36,006 nucleotides of DNA, taken from the NCBI GenBank assembly GCA_937927825.1, contig CALFWV010000196.1, positions 1 to 36,006 of the forward strand. Reading direction: 5' to 3'. The position numbers were made by a program, and so were the translations under genes. The notes below the pieces were generated by a model. That model was given only the letters and a program-made list of their open reading frames with translations, searched no databases and was not told the DNA's origin. Positions 1 through 9,378 of the stretch are shown here, piece by piece. Origin of the DNA: an uncultured Caulobacterales bacterium. Its GTDB lineage: Bacteria; Pseudomonadota; Alphaproteobacteria; Caulobacterales; Maricaulaceae. The number at the start of each line of letters is the position of its first letter. The stretch's first letter is position 1.

Positions 1-137
1 CTGACTTTTTGCACTTGGGCTTTGCCTTGCGCCGGTAAAACATTGAGTACAACAAAGGTCGTCAGCAAGCCAATAATAACCAGCGTCACAAGAACTTCGA
101 CAAGCGTAAAGCCGTCTTCATTATGTCTATTTGTCAT
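1..137 (-). CDS. gspG: Type II secretion major pseudopilin GspG (N-terminal part, cut by window edge)
   Basis: The 45 visible codons encode a type IV pilin-like N-terminus. A short basic/acidic leader ending in Gly is followed by FTLVEVLVTLVIIGLL, the prepilin peptidase cleavage site with the invariant Glu at mature position 5 and the start of the hydrophobic helix. In the type II secretion system the major pseudopilin GspG builds the periplasmic pseudopilus that pushes substrates through the outer-membrane secretin. The ATG lies only 2 nt after the gspF stop, in the usual E-F-G order, which supports GspG rather than a minor pseudopilin or a type IV pilin. The 3' part lies outside the window, so length and C-terminal Ca-binding residues cannot be checked. 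Confidence 0.85.
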   Translation of the reverse strand, partial: MTNRHNEDGFTLVEVLVTLVIIGLLTTFVVLNVLPAQGKAQVQKV

Positions 138-139
138 AT

Positions 140-1366
140 CTAATAAGCCAATGTGTTAAGTTGAAGAATAGGCAGGAAGATAGCCGCCACGACCAGCAGT
201 ACAATACCCGCTAGCAGAATGATAATCGCAGGTTCCAGCAAGGTCAGAAAAACGGTTGTTTGCGCGTTAAACTCATCTTCCAAATAATCTGCGGATTTCG
301 CAAACATTTGTCCCATATCGCCCGACGCTTCGCCGCCCATCACCATTTGCGTGACAAGCGGCGGGAAGACGCCGGTTTCTTTGAGGGCGGCCGACATGGG
401 CGCGCCGGAGCGCACACGTTCGACCGCGCCGCTGATGGAATCGCGCATCACTGAATTGCGAAGCGTATGCTGCGCCGTGTCCATTGCCGCGAGCGCAGGT
501 GTTCCTGCACTGACCAATCCGGCCATCGTTCGCGAAAACCGGGCAGCATTCACATCGCGGTTTAAACGGCCAATGAGGGGCATGCGTAATTTAAGGCCAT
601 CCCACCGCCGCCGAATTTTCTTATTTTTCAGCGCATATCGAAACGCAAAGACGGCAGCCATAATCACGGCCAAGAGGATTAATCCATAGCTTTGCAGGAA
701 TTCAGACAGCCAAATCGTCCCGCGCGTCAAGGGCGGTAAGTCCTGCCCAAAGGTGTCAAATTGTTCGACAACTTTCGGCACGACGAAAATCATCAACACA
801 ATAATCACAATGAGCGCGACGGCGCTGAGCACGATTGGATAGGCTGTTGCGCCAGCGATTTTGCGGCGGATAGCTTGCGCCGCTTCCAAATCATCTGCGA
901 GGCGCAAAAGGACTTCCGGCAATTGACCCGACGTTTCCCCCGACGCGACCATCGCAACATAGAGGTCTGAAAACGCTTGAGGTTGACTGCGTAAGGCTTG
1001 CGATAAAGTTGCCCCCTCCACGACTTGGGAGCGGATTGAGAGCAAGATGCCCTTCATCGGGGATTTTTCAAATTGCAGGGCCGTGACGCGCAAGGCATCC
1101 TCAACGGGCGTTGCGACATCAATCAGGATGGCGAGTTGCCGCGTGGCGCGGGTTAAATCCCCATGTTTGATTTTCCCGGCGCCGAAACTCTTGGAATTCG
1201 AAATCTCTCCAGCTTTTATAGCTTTCTTGCGCGAGCGGTTGAGATCTAGCGGTGTTAGAGCACGCGCTCGAAGCAAGTCTCGGGCTTCACGCGCGCTTCC
1301 CGCCATTAGGGTCCCGGATCGTTTCACCCCGCCCGCATCAATAGCGTTATACTCAAACGCATCCAT
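140..1366 (-). CDS. gspF: Type II secretion inner-membrane platform protein GspF
   Basis: This 408-residue protein has the full GspF/PilC layout. An N-terminal segment starting MDAFEYNAIDAGG with the conserved 'F.Y.A.D..G' pattern is followed by two repeated cytoplasmic T2SSF domains (about residues 70-190 and 270-395). Hydrophobic segments lie near 170-195, 220-245 and 375-405. The 'ASGETSGQLPEVLLRLAD' and 'MGGEASGDMGQMF' stretches are the repeated family signature. GspF is the polytopic platform protein that couples the GspE ATPase to pseudopilus assembly. The gene starts 2 nt after the gspE stop and ends 2 nt before gspG, so the three genes are almost certainly one translationally linked operon. 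Length is normal and nothing looks broken. Confidence 0.93.
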   Translation of the reverse strand: MDAFEYNAIDAGGVKRSGTLMAGSAREARDLLRARALTPLDLNRSRKKAIKAGEISNSKSFGAGKIKHGDLTRATRQLAILIDVATPVEDALRVTALQFEKSPMKGILLSIRSQVVEGATLSQALRSQPQAFSDLYVAMVASGETSGQLPEVLLRLADDLEAAQAIRRKIAGATAYPIVLSAVALIVIIVLMIFVVPKVVEQFDTFGQDLPPLTRGTIWLSEFLQSYGLILLAVIMAAVFAFRYALKNKKIRRRWDGLKLRMPLIGRLNRDVNAARFSRTMAGLVSAGTPALAAMDTAQHTLRNSVMRDSISGAVERVRSGAPMSAALKETGVFPPLVTQMVMGGEASGDMGQMFAKSADYLEDEFNAQTTVFLTLLEPAIIILLAGIVLLVVAAIFLPILQLNTLAY

Positions 1367-1368
1367 AT

Positions 1369-2865
1369 TTAAATATTATCCGCGGTTTGTGCAGAGCAAA
1401 CGCGAAGAACCTCTTCGGAGCTGGTTGAACCGGATAGGACCGCATCTGCGCCGCTTTGCAAGAGGGTGTGACGAGATTTAAAAGCGTAAGCGGACATATC
1501 CGTTTCCGATGCCCCGTCATGTATCATCTGGCGGAGGGTATCATCATTGATGACCATTTCATAAAGACCCAAACGCCCTTGATAACCTATGTTCTGACAT
1601 TGCATGCAGCCAACCGCTTTGTGGAACGTCGCACCCGACCCAACGCCCAGCTCTGCACATTCAGAGGCGGTCGGAGAATAAGGTTGTTTACAATTTTCGC
1701 ACAGACGGCGGACCAAACGTTGCGCCACAAGGGCTGTCACAGTTGAGGATAACAGGAACGGCTCAACCCCCATGTCTCGCAGGCGCGCGATAGCGGCGAC
1801 GGCTGAATTCGTATGCACGGTCGAGAGAACCAAATGCCCTGTAAGCGCCGCTTGAACAGCAATCTCCGCAGTTTCGGGATCGCGAATTTCGCCCACCATG
1901 ACAACATCCGGGTCTTGCCGCAAAATAGCGCGAAGCCCGGCGGCAAAGCTCATACCGACTTTATCATTTACTTGGGTCTGACCAATACCGTCCAAAGCAT
2001 ATTCAACAGGGTCTTCTACAGTCAGCACATTTCGCGTGCCATCATTCAATCGCGATAAAGCCCCATAAAGTGTTGTTGTCTTACCGGACCCTGTTGGACC
2101 GGTGACGAGAATAATCCCATTGGGCCGCCCCAGCATGGATTGGAAATCTTCCAACATCGCAGTGTCCATACCCAGCTCTGATAAACCAATGCCTTGGCTG
2201 TCTTTTTCCAAGATTCGCATTACCAACCGTTCGCCATGACGCGCGGGTAAGGTGGAGACCCGAACATCAATTTGACGCTCGCCAAGGTTAAATGAAAACC
2301 GTCCGTCCTGAGGGACGCGCTTATTCGCAATATCGAGCCTGGCCATAACCTTTACACGGCTGACCAGCACAGGTGCCAGACGGGCGGGTAATGAGAGCTT
2401 TTCCGTGAGAGTTCCGTCAATTCGGAACCGAACAGACAGCCGTTCTTCATAAGGTTCGACATGAATATCCGATGCGCGGGCCCGAATAGCTTCCTGCAAT
2501 ATCCCGTTGATGAGGCGAATAACAGGTGCGTCATCTGCATCATCCAAAAGGTCTGAACTTTTCGGAAGGCCGGACGCGAGTTGCGACAAATCTTCAGGGT
2601 CGCCAATTGCAGCATCGGCGGAGCGGGACAGGTCGGATTGCGCATAGGTTTTGGCAATCAGACGGGAAAACTCATCGGCGCTAATTGAGGACGGCCGAAT
2701 AGGACGCCCAAACACACGACGCGCCTCCAACAAGGCCTCACGGCCGACACCGGGACGATGTGCCAAAACGGGTAATCCGCCATCCCCTTCGGCCACAACA
2801 ACACCGTGCAGACGGGCGAAGCTGTAAGATAATGGAGGCGTCGCGATGGGATTTTCTGTGTCCAT
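1369..2865 (-). CDS. gspE: Type II secretion ATPase GspE
   Basis: This is a 498-residue secretion ATPase of the GspE/PilB family. Visible motifs are Walker A GPTGSGKT (256-263), an Asp box near 284-286 (VEDP), Walker B region ending GEIRD (325-329), the His box TGHLVLSTVHTN (342-353), and a four-cysteine zinc module made of CENC (389-392) and CMQC (420-423). The zinc module is typical of GspE and PilB but absent from the twitching ATPase PilT. The N-terminal N1 domain is short, as in many alphaproteobacterial GspE proteins. It is the first gene of the minus-strand operon, and the divergent ABC transporter begins 184 nt away. GspE supplies ATP-driven energy for pseudopilus extension at the cytoplasmic face. 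A possible role for the exported enzymes of the alginate locus is only inference. Confidence 0.94.
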   Translation of the reverse strand: MDTENPIATPPLSYSFARLHGVVVAEGDGGLPVLAHRPGVGREALLEARRVFGRPIRPSSISADEFSRLIAKTYAQSDLSRSADAAIGDPEDLSQLASGLPKSSDLLDDADDAPVIRLINGILQEAIRARASDIHVEPYEERLSVRFRIDGTLTEKLSLPARLAPVLVSRVKVMARLDIANKRVPQDGRFSFNLGERQIDVRVSTLPARHGERLVMRILEKDSQGIGLSELGMDTAMLEDFQSMLGRPNGIILVTGPTGSGKTTTLYGALSRLNDGTRNVLTVEDPVEYALDGIGQTQVNDKVGMSFAAGLRAILRQDPDVVMVGEIRDPETAEIAVQAALTGHLVLSTVHTNSAVAAIARLRDMGVEPFLLSSTVTALVAQRLVRRLCENCKQPYSPTASECAELGVGSGATFHKAVGCMQCQNIGYQGRLGLYEMVINDDTLRQMIHDGASETDMSAYAFKSRHTLLQSGADAVLSGSTSSEEVLRVCSAQTADNI

Positions 2866-3049
2866 AAGTCGATAGCCTAGACTGTTGTATGCGTGCTGAA
2901 AAGCAACACTAAATTATATTTCAGTGACGTTCTTCCCTTGGAACAATAGGATTTAATTATCGTTAATCGATATTTTTTGTTGTTTTTCGATAAAATTCTG
3001 CTAGAGGCGATGCAAATTACAGGTTCTTTGAAGCGTTCGGGGGAATGTC
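2866..3049. promoter_or_regulatory. Divergent intergenic region between gspE and the ABC transporter
   Basis: This 184-nt AT-rich gap must carry the promoters of the gspE operon (minus) and the ABC/peptidase operon (plus). A 15-nt inverted repeat TATCG-N5-CGATA lies at 2958-2972, and another TCGATA occurs a little downstream. A purine-rich GGGGGA precedes the ABC ATPase start by 6 nt. I could not assign unambiguous -35 and -10 hexamers. Confidence 0.4.
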
Positions 3050-3943
3050 ATGCTGTCTATAAAAAATATCTCTAAGAGTTTCGGAGATGTCCATGCGCTT
3101 AAAAACGTGTCATTAGACCTGAAACCCGGTCTCTTTGGCCTGCTCGGCCCGAACGGCGCGGGGAAATCCACTTTGATGCGCACACTCGCAACCTTGCAAA
3201 AACCAGACACAGGCGAAATCACATTAGATAGCGTCGATATCGTATCAAACCCAACCGCCATGCGCTCGGCCCTTGGCTATCTTCCCCAAGATTTCGGTGT
3301 TTATCCCAAAATGAGCGCAAAAGCGCTTTTGGATCATATCGCTATTTTAAAGGGTGTCACGGACAAATCTGCACGGGACCAACAAATTCGATCCCTCTTG
3401 GAACATGTTAATTTGCTGACACACGCTTCGGCAAATGTCGCCACTTATTCTGGCGGCATGCGCCAGAGGTTCGGCGTTGCACAGGCCCTTCTTGGTAACC
3501 CCAAAGTCCTCATCGTGGATGAACCGACAGCAGGCCTCGACCCAACCGAACGACAACGCTTTCTAGACCTTCTCTCCGAGCAAGCCGAAACGAAAATCAT
3601 TATTCTTTCAACCCATATCATCGAAGATGTTCGCGACCTCTGCACGGATATGGCTGTCATGGGGTCTGGCCAAATTGTAGCGCGCGGCGCACCTGAAGAT
3701 CTCATCGGACGTATTGCAGGGAAGGTGTGGCGAAAACGCCTGCCGAAAGATGAGGCGGCAGCCATCAAGGCGCACAATAACTTCCTGTCATCACGACATT
3801 TGTCCGGCGGCGTGATCGTGACCGTTCTATCGAGTAGTTCGCCCGGAGAGGGCTGGGAGCAGGCCGACGCAATTCTGGAAGATGCGTATCATGCCCATCT
3901 CCACGGATTGGTTGGCAAGAAAGCGGAGCCAGTTGATGTTTAA
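3050..3943 (+). CDS. ABC transporter ATP-binding protein
   Basis: This 297-residue protein is an ABC nucleotide-binding domain of the ABC-2 (CcmA/NatA-like) type. It shows Walker A GPNGAGKST (33-41), Q-loop near LPQDFGVYP (78-86), ABC signature YSGGM (133-137), Walker B with the catalytic Glu in VLIVDEPTAGLDP (153-165), and the switch His in LSTHIIED. A roughly 80-residue C-terminal extension follows. A GGGGGA Shine-Dalgarno sequence stands 6 nt before the ATG. The stop codon overlaps the start of the downstream permease by 8 nt, so both are translated together and surely form one complex. It hydrolyses ATP in the cytoplasm to drive the partner permease. The substrate cannot be told from sequence. 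Confidence 0.92.
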   Translation: MLSIKNISKSFGDVHALKNVSLDLKPGLFGLLGPNGAGKSTLMRTLATLQKPDTGEITLDSVDIVSNPTAMRSALGYLPQDFGVYPKMSAKALLDHIAILKGVTDKSARDQQIRSLLEHVNLLTHASANVATYSGGMRQRFGVAQALLGNPKVLIVDEPTAGLDPTERQRFLDLLSEQAETKIIILSTHIIEDVRDLCTDMAVMGSGQIVARGAPEDLIGRIAGKVWRKRLPKDEAAAIKAHNNFLSSRHLSGGVIVTVLSSSSPGEGWEQADAILEDAYHAHLHGLVGKKAEPVDV

Positions 3944-6900
3944 TCGTCTCCTCAAATTTGAACTTGGCTATCAGGCCAAGCAAATTGCCTTTTGGGTCGT
4001 CATGGTTGTCATGGCGATTTATGGTATTTTTATTGTTCTCATCCCGGATGTGTTTGGTTCCGGACTGGAGGGGTCACGCTTAAAGGCTAATGGGGCACAA
4101 ATGATTGCAGGCGGCCTCGCTAATGCGTACCTCCCCGTCATTTTCTTTGGCGGTATATTCACTGTAACAGGGATTTTACGGGATAAGACGTCCAATATGT
4201 TGGAGATTGTTCACGCCACCCCGGTCTCTACCCGCGACATGACGCTATCGCGCATGATCGGCATCTTTGCGGTTATTTGCATTTCTCTTTTTGTTTTCCT
4301 GTTGATGCAATTCCTTGGACAATTCAGCCCATCTCTGGATGAACAAACGCTCGGACCGATTAATGCAATCTTTTATATTCAACCCTTCCTTTTATTGACG
4401 GTTATAAACGCGCTGTTCGTTACAGCCTTTTTCACGTTAATCGCAGGCCTAACCCAAAACCGCATGCTGGTATTAGTTTCAGCGATTGGCTTGTTCTTTT
4501 ATGCGATTATGGTCGGGTTGACGAACACCGTGGACGCGCCAAAATGGTTGCAAGCTGTCGCAGACCCATTTGCCTCATTAGCCTATACGCTGGATACCGA
4601 ATTCTGGAGTCCGGACGAGCGAAATTCCAAACTCCTGCCACTCACAGGATATGTCGGACTGAACCGTCTGGTTTGGACACTGATATCGCTGGCAACGCTG
4701 GCCTTAGTTTTCGGACGATTTAAACGCGGCTTGCTTTCCGGCAAAACAAAACTGCGTCAATTTAAGGGATTGGAAGCCACCGGCGAAGCCTATGTCGGCG
4801 CGCCTCAAAAATCCGGTTTTACCGCCGATTTAGCGGCGCTCCGGACCCGCACAAAATTTGAATATTTAACAACGGTGCGGTCAGTGCCATTCTTGATTCT
4901 CGCGAGTTTAGCGGCGGCACTTTTCGCATTCCTTATCATTGTGACAGTGTTTTTCTCGCCGCAGAAACTTGTTCCAACATCTATTTTCATGTCGAGCATT
5001 GGGTTCGGTAGCCTGTTAATTCCGATGATTTTAATCATCTCGTTTTTCTCTGCTGAGATTATGTTCCGTGACCGGGGCGCAAAATTCAACGAATTGCTGG
5101 ATTCCTCCAATGTGTCTAATTGGCCGCTACTGACATCCAAATGGTTGGCTCTAATGGGTGTCGTGATTACGCTTTGCGTTTTGGGCATGCTCATAGGGAT
5201 GTCTATCCAAGCCGTAACGGATGGTCCCCCTGTCGATGTGAATCTTTATCTACGCTTCACCTTCCTGAATGCTTTGCCAAATTATTTGTTCTTGGTGGCC
5301 CTCGCCATGATAGTGCAAATTTTTGTTCCCAATCGAATTGTTGGTATGATTGCGGCTGCCGGCGTAATTGTCGGGGTCAACTTCTTCATGAGCAATTTAC
5401 CCTTCTATCATCCATTGATGGGATATGGAGGAACGCCACCGGGTGCCGTGTCTGAAATTTCTCCTTATGGGAATTGGATCCGGTTTCGTTGGTTTAACTT
5501 CTACTGGGGCATGTTTGTTCTTGCCTTTGCCGTATTGGGCGTCTGGCTCTGGCGCCGCGGTTTACAGGTTGGGTTAATTCAACGCTTCAAAGATATGCAC
5601 AGCAAAATGAACCCCGTTTCTGGCGGTATAATGGCCTTGGCTATTGCGGGGTTTATCGGCGCTGGCATCTATATCTATCAAGCTTATGAGGCAGTTGATT
5701 GGAACAACCGCAAGACTCGCGAAGCGCGTCAGGTCCAAGCCGAAAAACTTTTTGAGCGGGAGAGAGACCTCCCCCGTCCCCATACCCGTGCAGTAAGTAT
5801 TGAAGCCGACATTCATCCGAAACGGCAAGAAGCAACCGTCAAAGGCACTATGACGCTTCAAAATTCCAGCGGAGTAGACATCACCGAGCTCTATGTTCAA
5901 CCGTCGACGCGGCACAAAGAAGATATGCGTGTCCTGACAATTGAGGGCGCGAGTGAAGTCACTGACGGCGAAAATGAAGACGGAGACAGCGTTAAAGACA
6001 TCAATAAGTTTGGCGCACGTTTGTTCCGATTTGAGCCGCCGCTCACAGATGGCCGCACGGTAAAATTAGACTTCGAAGCATTTTTCCATTCTCCGCGCTT
6101 GGCGGATGGAAGCTCTGTCTCCAAAAACGGAACCTTTATGAACAACTATGGCAGTTTTGGCGGCAGCCCGCGCGTGGTTCCCATCTTTGGTCCGCCCGAC
6201 AACCGCATTCAAAGCACAAAACGTCGCCGCAAGTTGGAGCTGGATGAGCTTCCAAAACTTCCTGAACCGACTGTTGAAGGCAGTGAAATAAACCTGTTTG
6301 GGTCTATCACTGGCCCGGCAGATCTCATCGATTTCAAGGGAAAAGTCTGCACTGACTCTCCTCAAATTCCGATTGCTCCCGGCAACCTGGTGTCTGAAGA
6401 CATCTCCGACGGCCGCATTTGCCGGACTTATGAGACGTCGCAACCAATCAGTAATTTCTTCTCTATGTTATCGGGAGAATATGCGGTGACGAAAGACAGC
6501 TGGACTTCGCCAACAGGTAAGGTCATTCCCATCAGTGTCTATCACGCGGAACATCATGATTATTCTGTCGACCAAATGATAAAAGCTGTTCAGTTCAGTC
6601 TTGGGCATTACACAGATAATTTTGCGCCTTATCAATATGATTACGTCCGGATTATGGAGGTACCCTTTATCGGCTTCGCACAAGCGTTTGCGGGGACAAT
6701 TCCTTATTCCGAGCAGGGATTTATTATGGATTCCGGTGATCCTGATGACATCAAAACTTTGGATAATACCTCCGCAACCACCATGCATGAGATGGGACAT
6801 CAATGGTTTGCCCATCAAATTGTTCCGGGCCTGAGCCGCGGATTTAATGTCCTATCGGAAGGCCTAACCTCTTACGCGACGACGGATGCGTATGAAGCGA

Positions 6901-7613
6901 TGTATGGATGGGATAAAACGCGCTATTACATTGAGAACGGCACCATCGCCCAGATGGAGGCCCTCGCCTTTATCGACAGCGAAAAGGAAGTGCCGTTGTC
7001 CAAAGCGCGCAATCAGCAATATCTGGTTTACAACAAGGCAGATTGGGTGCTCTGGGGTTTGAAACATTATATCGGACCGCAAAACCTCCGCGATGCCATG
7101 AAAGGCTTTTTAGACGATTGGGGACTAAAGGGTCCGCCTTATCCCACGACGGCCACACTGACCAAAATTTTGAAAGACGCCGCCGGACCGGAATATGAGC
7201 AATATATCACGGATCAGTGGGACCGCATGGTCTGGTGGAAATTCAGCCATGGTGAAGACGGTCCAACCGTTGCGGAAAATGCGGATGGAACGTGGCGCGT
7301 CACCATTCCCGTAAACACCGATAAAAACATCAAAACCGAAGACATGAAAACCTCTGAGAGTTGGGCGGATATGGACGGTGAAGTCCTGAACGAACCTCTG
7401 GAAATTGGTTTTTATACGGACGAGCCAAAAAAGCTGTGGAGTGCTTGGACCAATCTGGAACAAGTCTGGGTTACGAAAACCAATCAAGTCTTCACATTTG
7501 ATGTATCCGAGAAGCCAACACATATCGCTTTCGATCCCCGCCGCCTGATGCAAGAGCGCAATGTCGGAGATAATGTCAGTACCGTAAGCGAGGCACCTGC
7601 CTTAACGCGATAG
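3936..7613 (+). CDS. ABC-2 permease fused to M1-family (gluzincin) metallopeptidase domain
   Basis: This 1225-residue protein has an N-terminal half with about a dozen hydrophobic helices in two ABC-2 permease-like blocks (about 1-260 and 300-560). A last membrane segment near 560-585 is followed by a roughly 640-residue soluble part. The soluble part resembles M1 aminopeptidases: HEMGH at 951-955 with a second Glu (E975) in LSEGLTSY, 19 residues after the last His, forming the zinc site. The classical GxMEN exopeptidase motif is not obvious; the matching stretch reads AGTIPYSEQG. I chose the ATG at 3936, which has GGAG upstream and overlaps the ATPase stop, over an upstream in-frame ATG at 3882. 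Permease/M1 fusions are a recurrent bacterial family, usually beside an ABC ATPase as here, but substrates are poorly known. The peptidase most likely faces the periplasm. Confidence 0.9.
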   Translation: MFNRLLKFELGYQAKQIAFWVVMVVMAIYGIFIVLIPDVFGSGLEGSRLKANGAQMIAGGLANAYLPVIFFGGIFTVTGILRDKTSNMLEIVHATPVSTRDMTLSRMIGIFAVICISLFVFLLMQFLGQFSPSLDEQTLGPINAIFYIQPFLLLTVINALFVTAFFTLIAGLTQNRMLVLVSAIGLFFYAIMVGLTNTVDAPKWLQAVADPFASLAYTLDTEFWSPDERNSKLLPLTGYVGLNRLVWTLISLATLALVFGRFKRGLLSGKTKLRQFKGLEATGEAYVGAPQKSGFTADLAALRTRTKFEYLTTVRSVPFLILASLAAALFAFLIIVTVFFSPQKLVPTSIFMSSIGFGSLLIPMILIISFFSAEIMFRDRGAKFNELLDSSNVSNWPLLTSKWLALMGVVITLCVLGMLIGMSIQAVTDGPPVDVNLYLRFTFLNALPNYLFLVALAMIVQIFVPNRIVGMIAAAGVIVGVNFFMSNLPFYHPLMGYGGTPPGAVSEISPYGNWIRFRWFNFYWGMFVLAFAVLGVWLWRRGLQVGLIQRFKDMHSKMNPVSGGIMALAIAGFIGAGIYIYQAYEAVDWNNRKTREARQVQAEKLFERERDLPRPHTRAVSIEADIHPKRQEATVKGTMTLQNSSGVDITELYVQPSTRHKEDMRVLTIEGASEVTDGENEDGDSVKDINKFGARLFRFEPPLTDGRTVKLDFEAFFHSPRLADGSSVSKNGTFMNNYGSFGGSPRVVPIFGPPDNRIQSTKRRRKLELDELPKLPEPTVEGSEINLFGSITGPADLIDFKGKVCTDSPQIPIAPGNLVSEDISDGRICRTYETSQPISNFFSMLSGEYAVTKDSWTSPTGKVIPISVYHAEHHDYSVDQMIKAVQFSLGHYTDNFAPYQYDYVRIMEVPFIGFAQAFAGTIPYSEQGFIMDSGDPDDIKTLDNTSATTMHEMGHQWFAHQIVPGLSRGFNVLSEGLTSYATTDAYEAMYGWDKTRYYIENGTIAQMEALAFIDSEKEVPLSKARNQQYLVYNKADWVLWGLKHYIGPQNLRDAMKGFLDDWGLKGPPYPTTATLTKILKDAAGPEYEQYITDQWDRMVWWKFSHGEDGPTVAENADGTWRVTIPVNTDKNIKTEDMKTSESWADMDGEVLNEPLEIGFYTDEPKKLWSAWTNLEQVWVTKTNQVFTFDVSEKPTHIAFDPRRLMQERNVGDNVSTVSEAPALTR

Positions 7614-7636
7614 GAAATCCAGTTGACGTGATATTA

Positions 7637-7672
7637 TCAACCGCTTCCCTACGAAGCGGTTGAATTGTTTTT
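7637..7672 (+). terminator. Rho-independent terminator after the ABC/peptidase operon
   Basis: A perfect 11-bp inverted repeat (TCAACCGCTTC / GAAGCGGTTGA) with a 5-nt loop at 7637-7663 is followed by ATTGTTTTT. It sits 24 nt after the stop codon of the permease/peptidase gene and separates that operon from efp. Confidence 0.88.
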
Positions 7673-7778
7673 AGCACTCAAACGCAAGGCTGCGTGCTGC
7701 GACTTGCCCCTCTGCATCTACGCTGTTAAGGCGCGCTCATCTTTGTAATAAGATGTTTCTGATTTAAGGACCGCCACC

Positions 7779-8342
7779 ATGAAAATGAACGGCAATGAAA
7801 TTCGCCAAGGCAATATCATCAAGCACCAGGATACGCTTTGGGTTGCGGTGAAATGTAATGCAGTCAAACCCGGCAAAGGCGGCGCGTTTAATCAGGTTGA
7901 GCTGAAAAATCTCCTCGATGGACGCAAGCTCAATGAACGTTTCCGCGCAGCAGAAACGGTTGAGCGCGTACGTCTCGACCAGAAAAAGCACACCTATCTT
8001 TATCCCGAAGGCGACATGCTCGTCTTTATGAACGCTGAAAATTACGAACAAATTATGCTGCAAGCTGAATTCATCGGCGACCAAGCGCAATATCTCACCG
8101 ACGGTATGGAAGTCGAAGTTGAATTTTATGAAGAGCGGCCCATCACGATTGCGCTGCCGGAGCAGGTTGTCCTCGAAGTTGAGGACACCGAGCCTGTCGT
8201 AAAAGGCCAAACAGCGGCCAATTCATATAAACCCGCAACATTATCTAATGGCGCGCGGACAACTGTGCCGCCATTCGTCGGCGTTGGCGAGCGCCTCGTG
8301 ATTAACACAACAGATGGATCTTACGTGAAGCGTGCGGATTAG
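7779..8342 (+). CDS. efp: Elongation factor P
   Basis: This 187-residue protein matches elongation factor P along its whole length: an N-terminal KOW-like domain, then two OB-fold domains. The loop VKPGKGGAF carries Lys33, the position that EpmA beta-lysylates in enterobacteria (Lys34 in E. coli). The C-terminal domain has the family motif GDRVxVxTxxGxYxxR in the form [19 protein letters not shown] enters the ribosomal E site and rescues ribosomes stalled on polyproline. No epmA or epmB is in the window. The stop codon shares its last base with a GTG start of the next gene (TAGTG), which suggests translational coupling. Confidence 0.97.
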   Translation: MKMNGNEIRQGNIIKHQDTLWVAVKCNAVKPGKGGAFNQVELKNLLDGRKLNERFRAAETVERVRLDQKKHTYLYPEGDMLVFMNAENYEQIMLQAEFIGDQAQYLTDGMEVEVEFYEERPITIALPEQVVLEVEDTEPVVKGQTAANSYKPATLSNGARTTVPPFVGVGERLVINTTDGSYVKRAD

Positions 8343-8560
8343 TGAATCAGCGTCAAGCCTTCAATGCGAGTTATTTAGCCACATATGAAAACCCGGCTCG
8401 CGCTAAATTTATTCATTGTGCAATATTGCTCTTTGGGGTGTTTTTAGCGTTATTTTCTTTAAGTGCTTCCCTTTGGTTGGTTGTTCTAATTACTCCCCTT
8501 CTCACTTGGATTGCTTTTTTGATTGGCGACCAATGTCTGAATAAGAAAGAAAAATCATGA
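8342..8560 (+). CDS. Small membrane protein, weakly like the DUF962/Mpo1 family
   Basis: A 72-residue product starts with GTG, sharing one base with the efp stop and overlapping the next gene by 4 nt (ATGA). That packing makes it a real translated link in a three-gene operon. It has two hydrophobic helices (about 25-42 and 44-62), a short amphipathic N-terminus and a basic C-terminus. The pattern 'YENPARAKFIHC...LIGDQCLNKKEK' resembles DUF962 (YGL010w/Mpo1-like) proteins, where a 'HxxPxNRxxH ... GHFxFEKN' framework carries metal-binding histidines. Here most of those histidines are missing, so it would be a shortened or catalytically dead relative. That assignment rests on pattern memory and is tentative. 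Confidence 0.7.
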   Translation: MNQRQAFNASYLATYENPARAKFIHCAILLFGVFLALFSLSASLWLVVLITPLLTWIAFLIGDQCLNKKEKS

Positions 8561-9378
8561 GCGGAATGTCAGCTATCATGACCGTCATGCAGACGGCGGC
8601 GCGGAAAGCCTCCCGGAGGCTGCTTCGCGATTTTAACGAGGTCGAGCATTTGCAAGTGGCCCGTAAAGGCCCTGCGGATTTCGTGTCGCGTGCGGATAAG
8701 CAATGTGAGGAAACCCTCGTCGAAATGCTGTCCGAAGCCCGTCCGGGATATAGCTTCCTGTTGGAGGAGGGCGGCGAGATTGACGGTTCTGACAAGACCC
8801 ATCGCTTCATCATCGACCCGCTGGACGGAACGACCAATTATCTCCATGGTATTCCCCATTTTGCCATTTCCATCGCATTGGAACGCGAGATCGACAACAA
8901 CCCGCGCGAGATTGTGGCGGGCATGGTCTATAATCCCATCACGGATGAAATGTTCATGGCGGAAAAAGGCAAAGGCGCTTTTGTCAATGACGGCACGCGC
9001 GGCGGGGCCGATCGCCGCCTGCGTCCCGCACGGCGCGATGTGTTTCAAGACAGTCTGTTCGCAACAGGCATCCCGTTTTTGGGACGCCCCGGTCACGCAA
9101 AATTTTTGAAAGAATTGCATAAAGTCATGGGCTCCTCCGCCGGTGTGCGCCGTCTGGGCGCGGCGAGCCTTGATCTCTGCTGGACGGCTGCCGGCCGGTA
9201 TGACGGCTTCTGGGAACGCGGGCTTCAGCCGTGGGATGTCGCCGCGGGTATCCTTATCGCGCAAGAGGCGGGATGCGCCGTCGAATCCCTGTCAGGCAGC
9301 GACTCCCCCTATATCGTCGACCCCCTCGTCACGAACGCAGCGCTACTGCCCATGTTGAAAGAGCGTTTGGCGGGTTAA
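8557..9378 (+). CDS. Inositol-monophosphatase family protein (SuhB-like)
   Basis: This 273-residue member of the Mg-dependent inositol monophosphatase family shows the first metal site EEGG (70-73), the signature FIIDPLDGTTNYLHGIPHF starting at 84 with Asp87 and Asp90 as metal ligands, and the C-terminal 'GLQPWDVAAGILIAQEAG' with the third Asp ligand. These enzymes hydrolyse inositol-1-phosphate or related sugar phosphates; E. coli SuhB also joins rRNA antitermination complexes. The ATG overlaps the preceding gene by 4 nt, and a later in-frame ATG is possible. Placement next to efp recurs in alphaproteobacteria as far as I recall. Substrate within the family cannot be decided from sequence. 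Confidence 0.92.
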   Translation: MSGMSAIMTVMQTAARKASRRLLRDFNEVEHLQVARKGPADFVSRADKQCEETLVEMLSEARPGYSFLLEEGGEIDGSDKTHRFIIDPLDGTTNYLHGIPHFAISIALEREIDNNPREIVAGMVYNPITDEMFMAEKGKGAFVNDGTRGGADRRLRPARRDVFQDSLFATGIPFLGRPGHAKFLKELHKVMGSSAGVRRLGAASLDLCWTAAGRYDGFWERGLQPWDVAAGILIAQEAGCAVESLSGSDSPYIVDPLVTNAALLPMLKERLAG

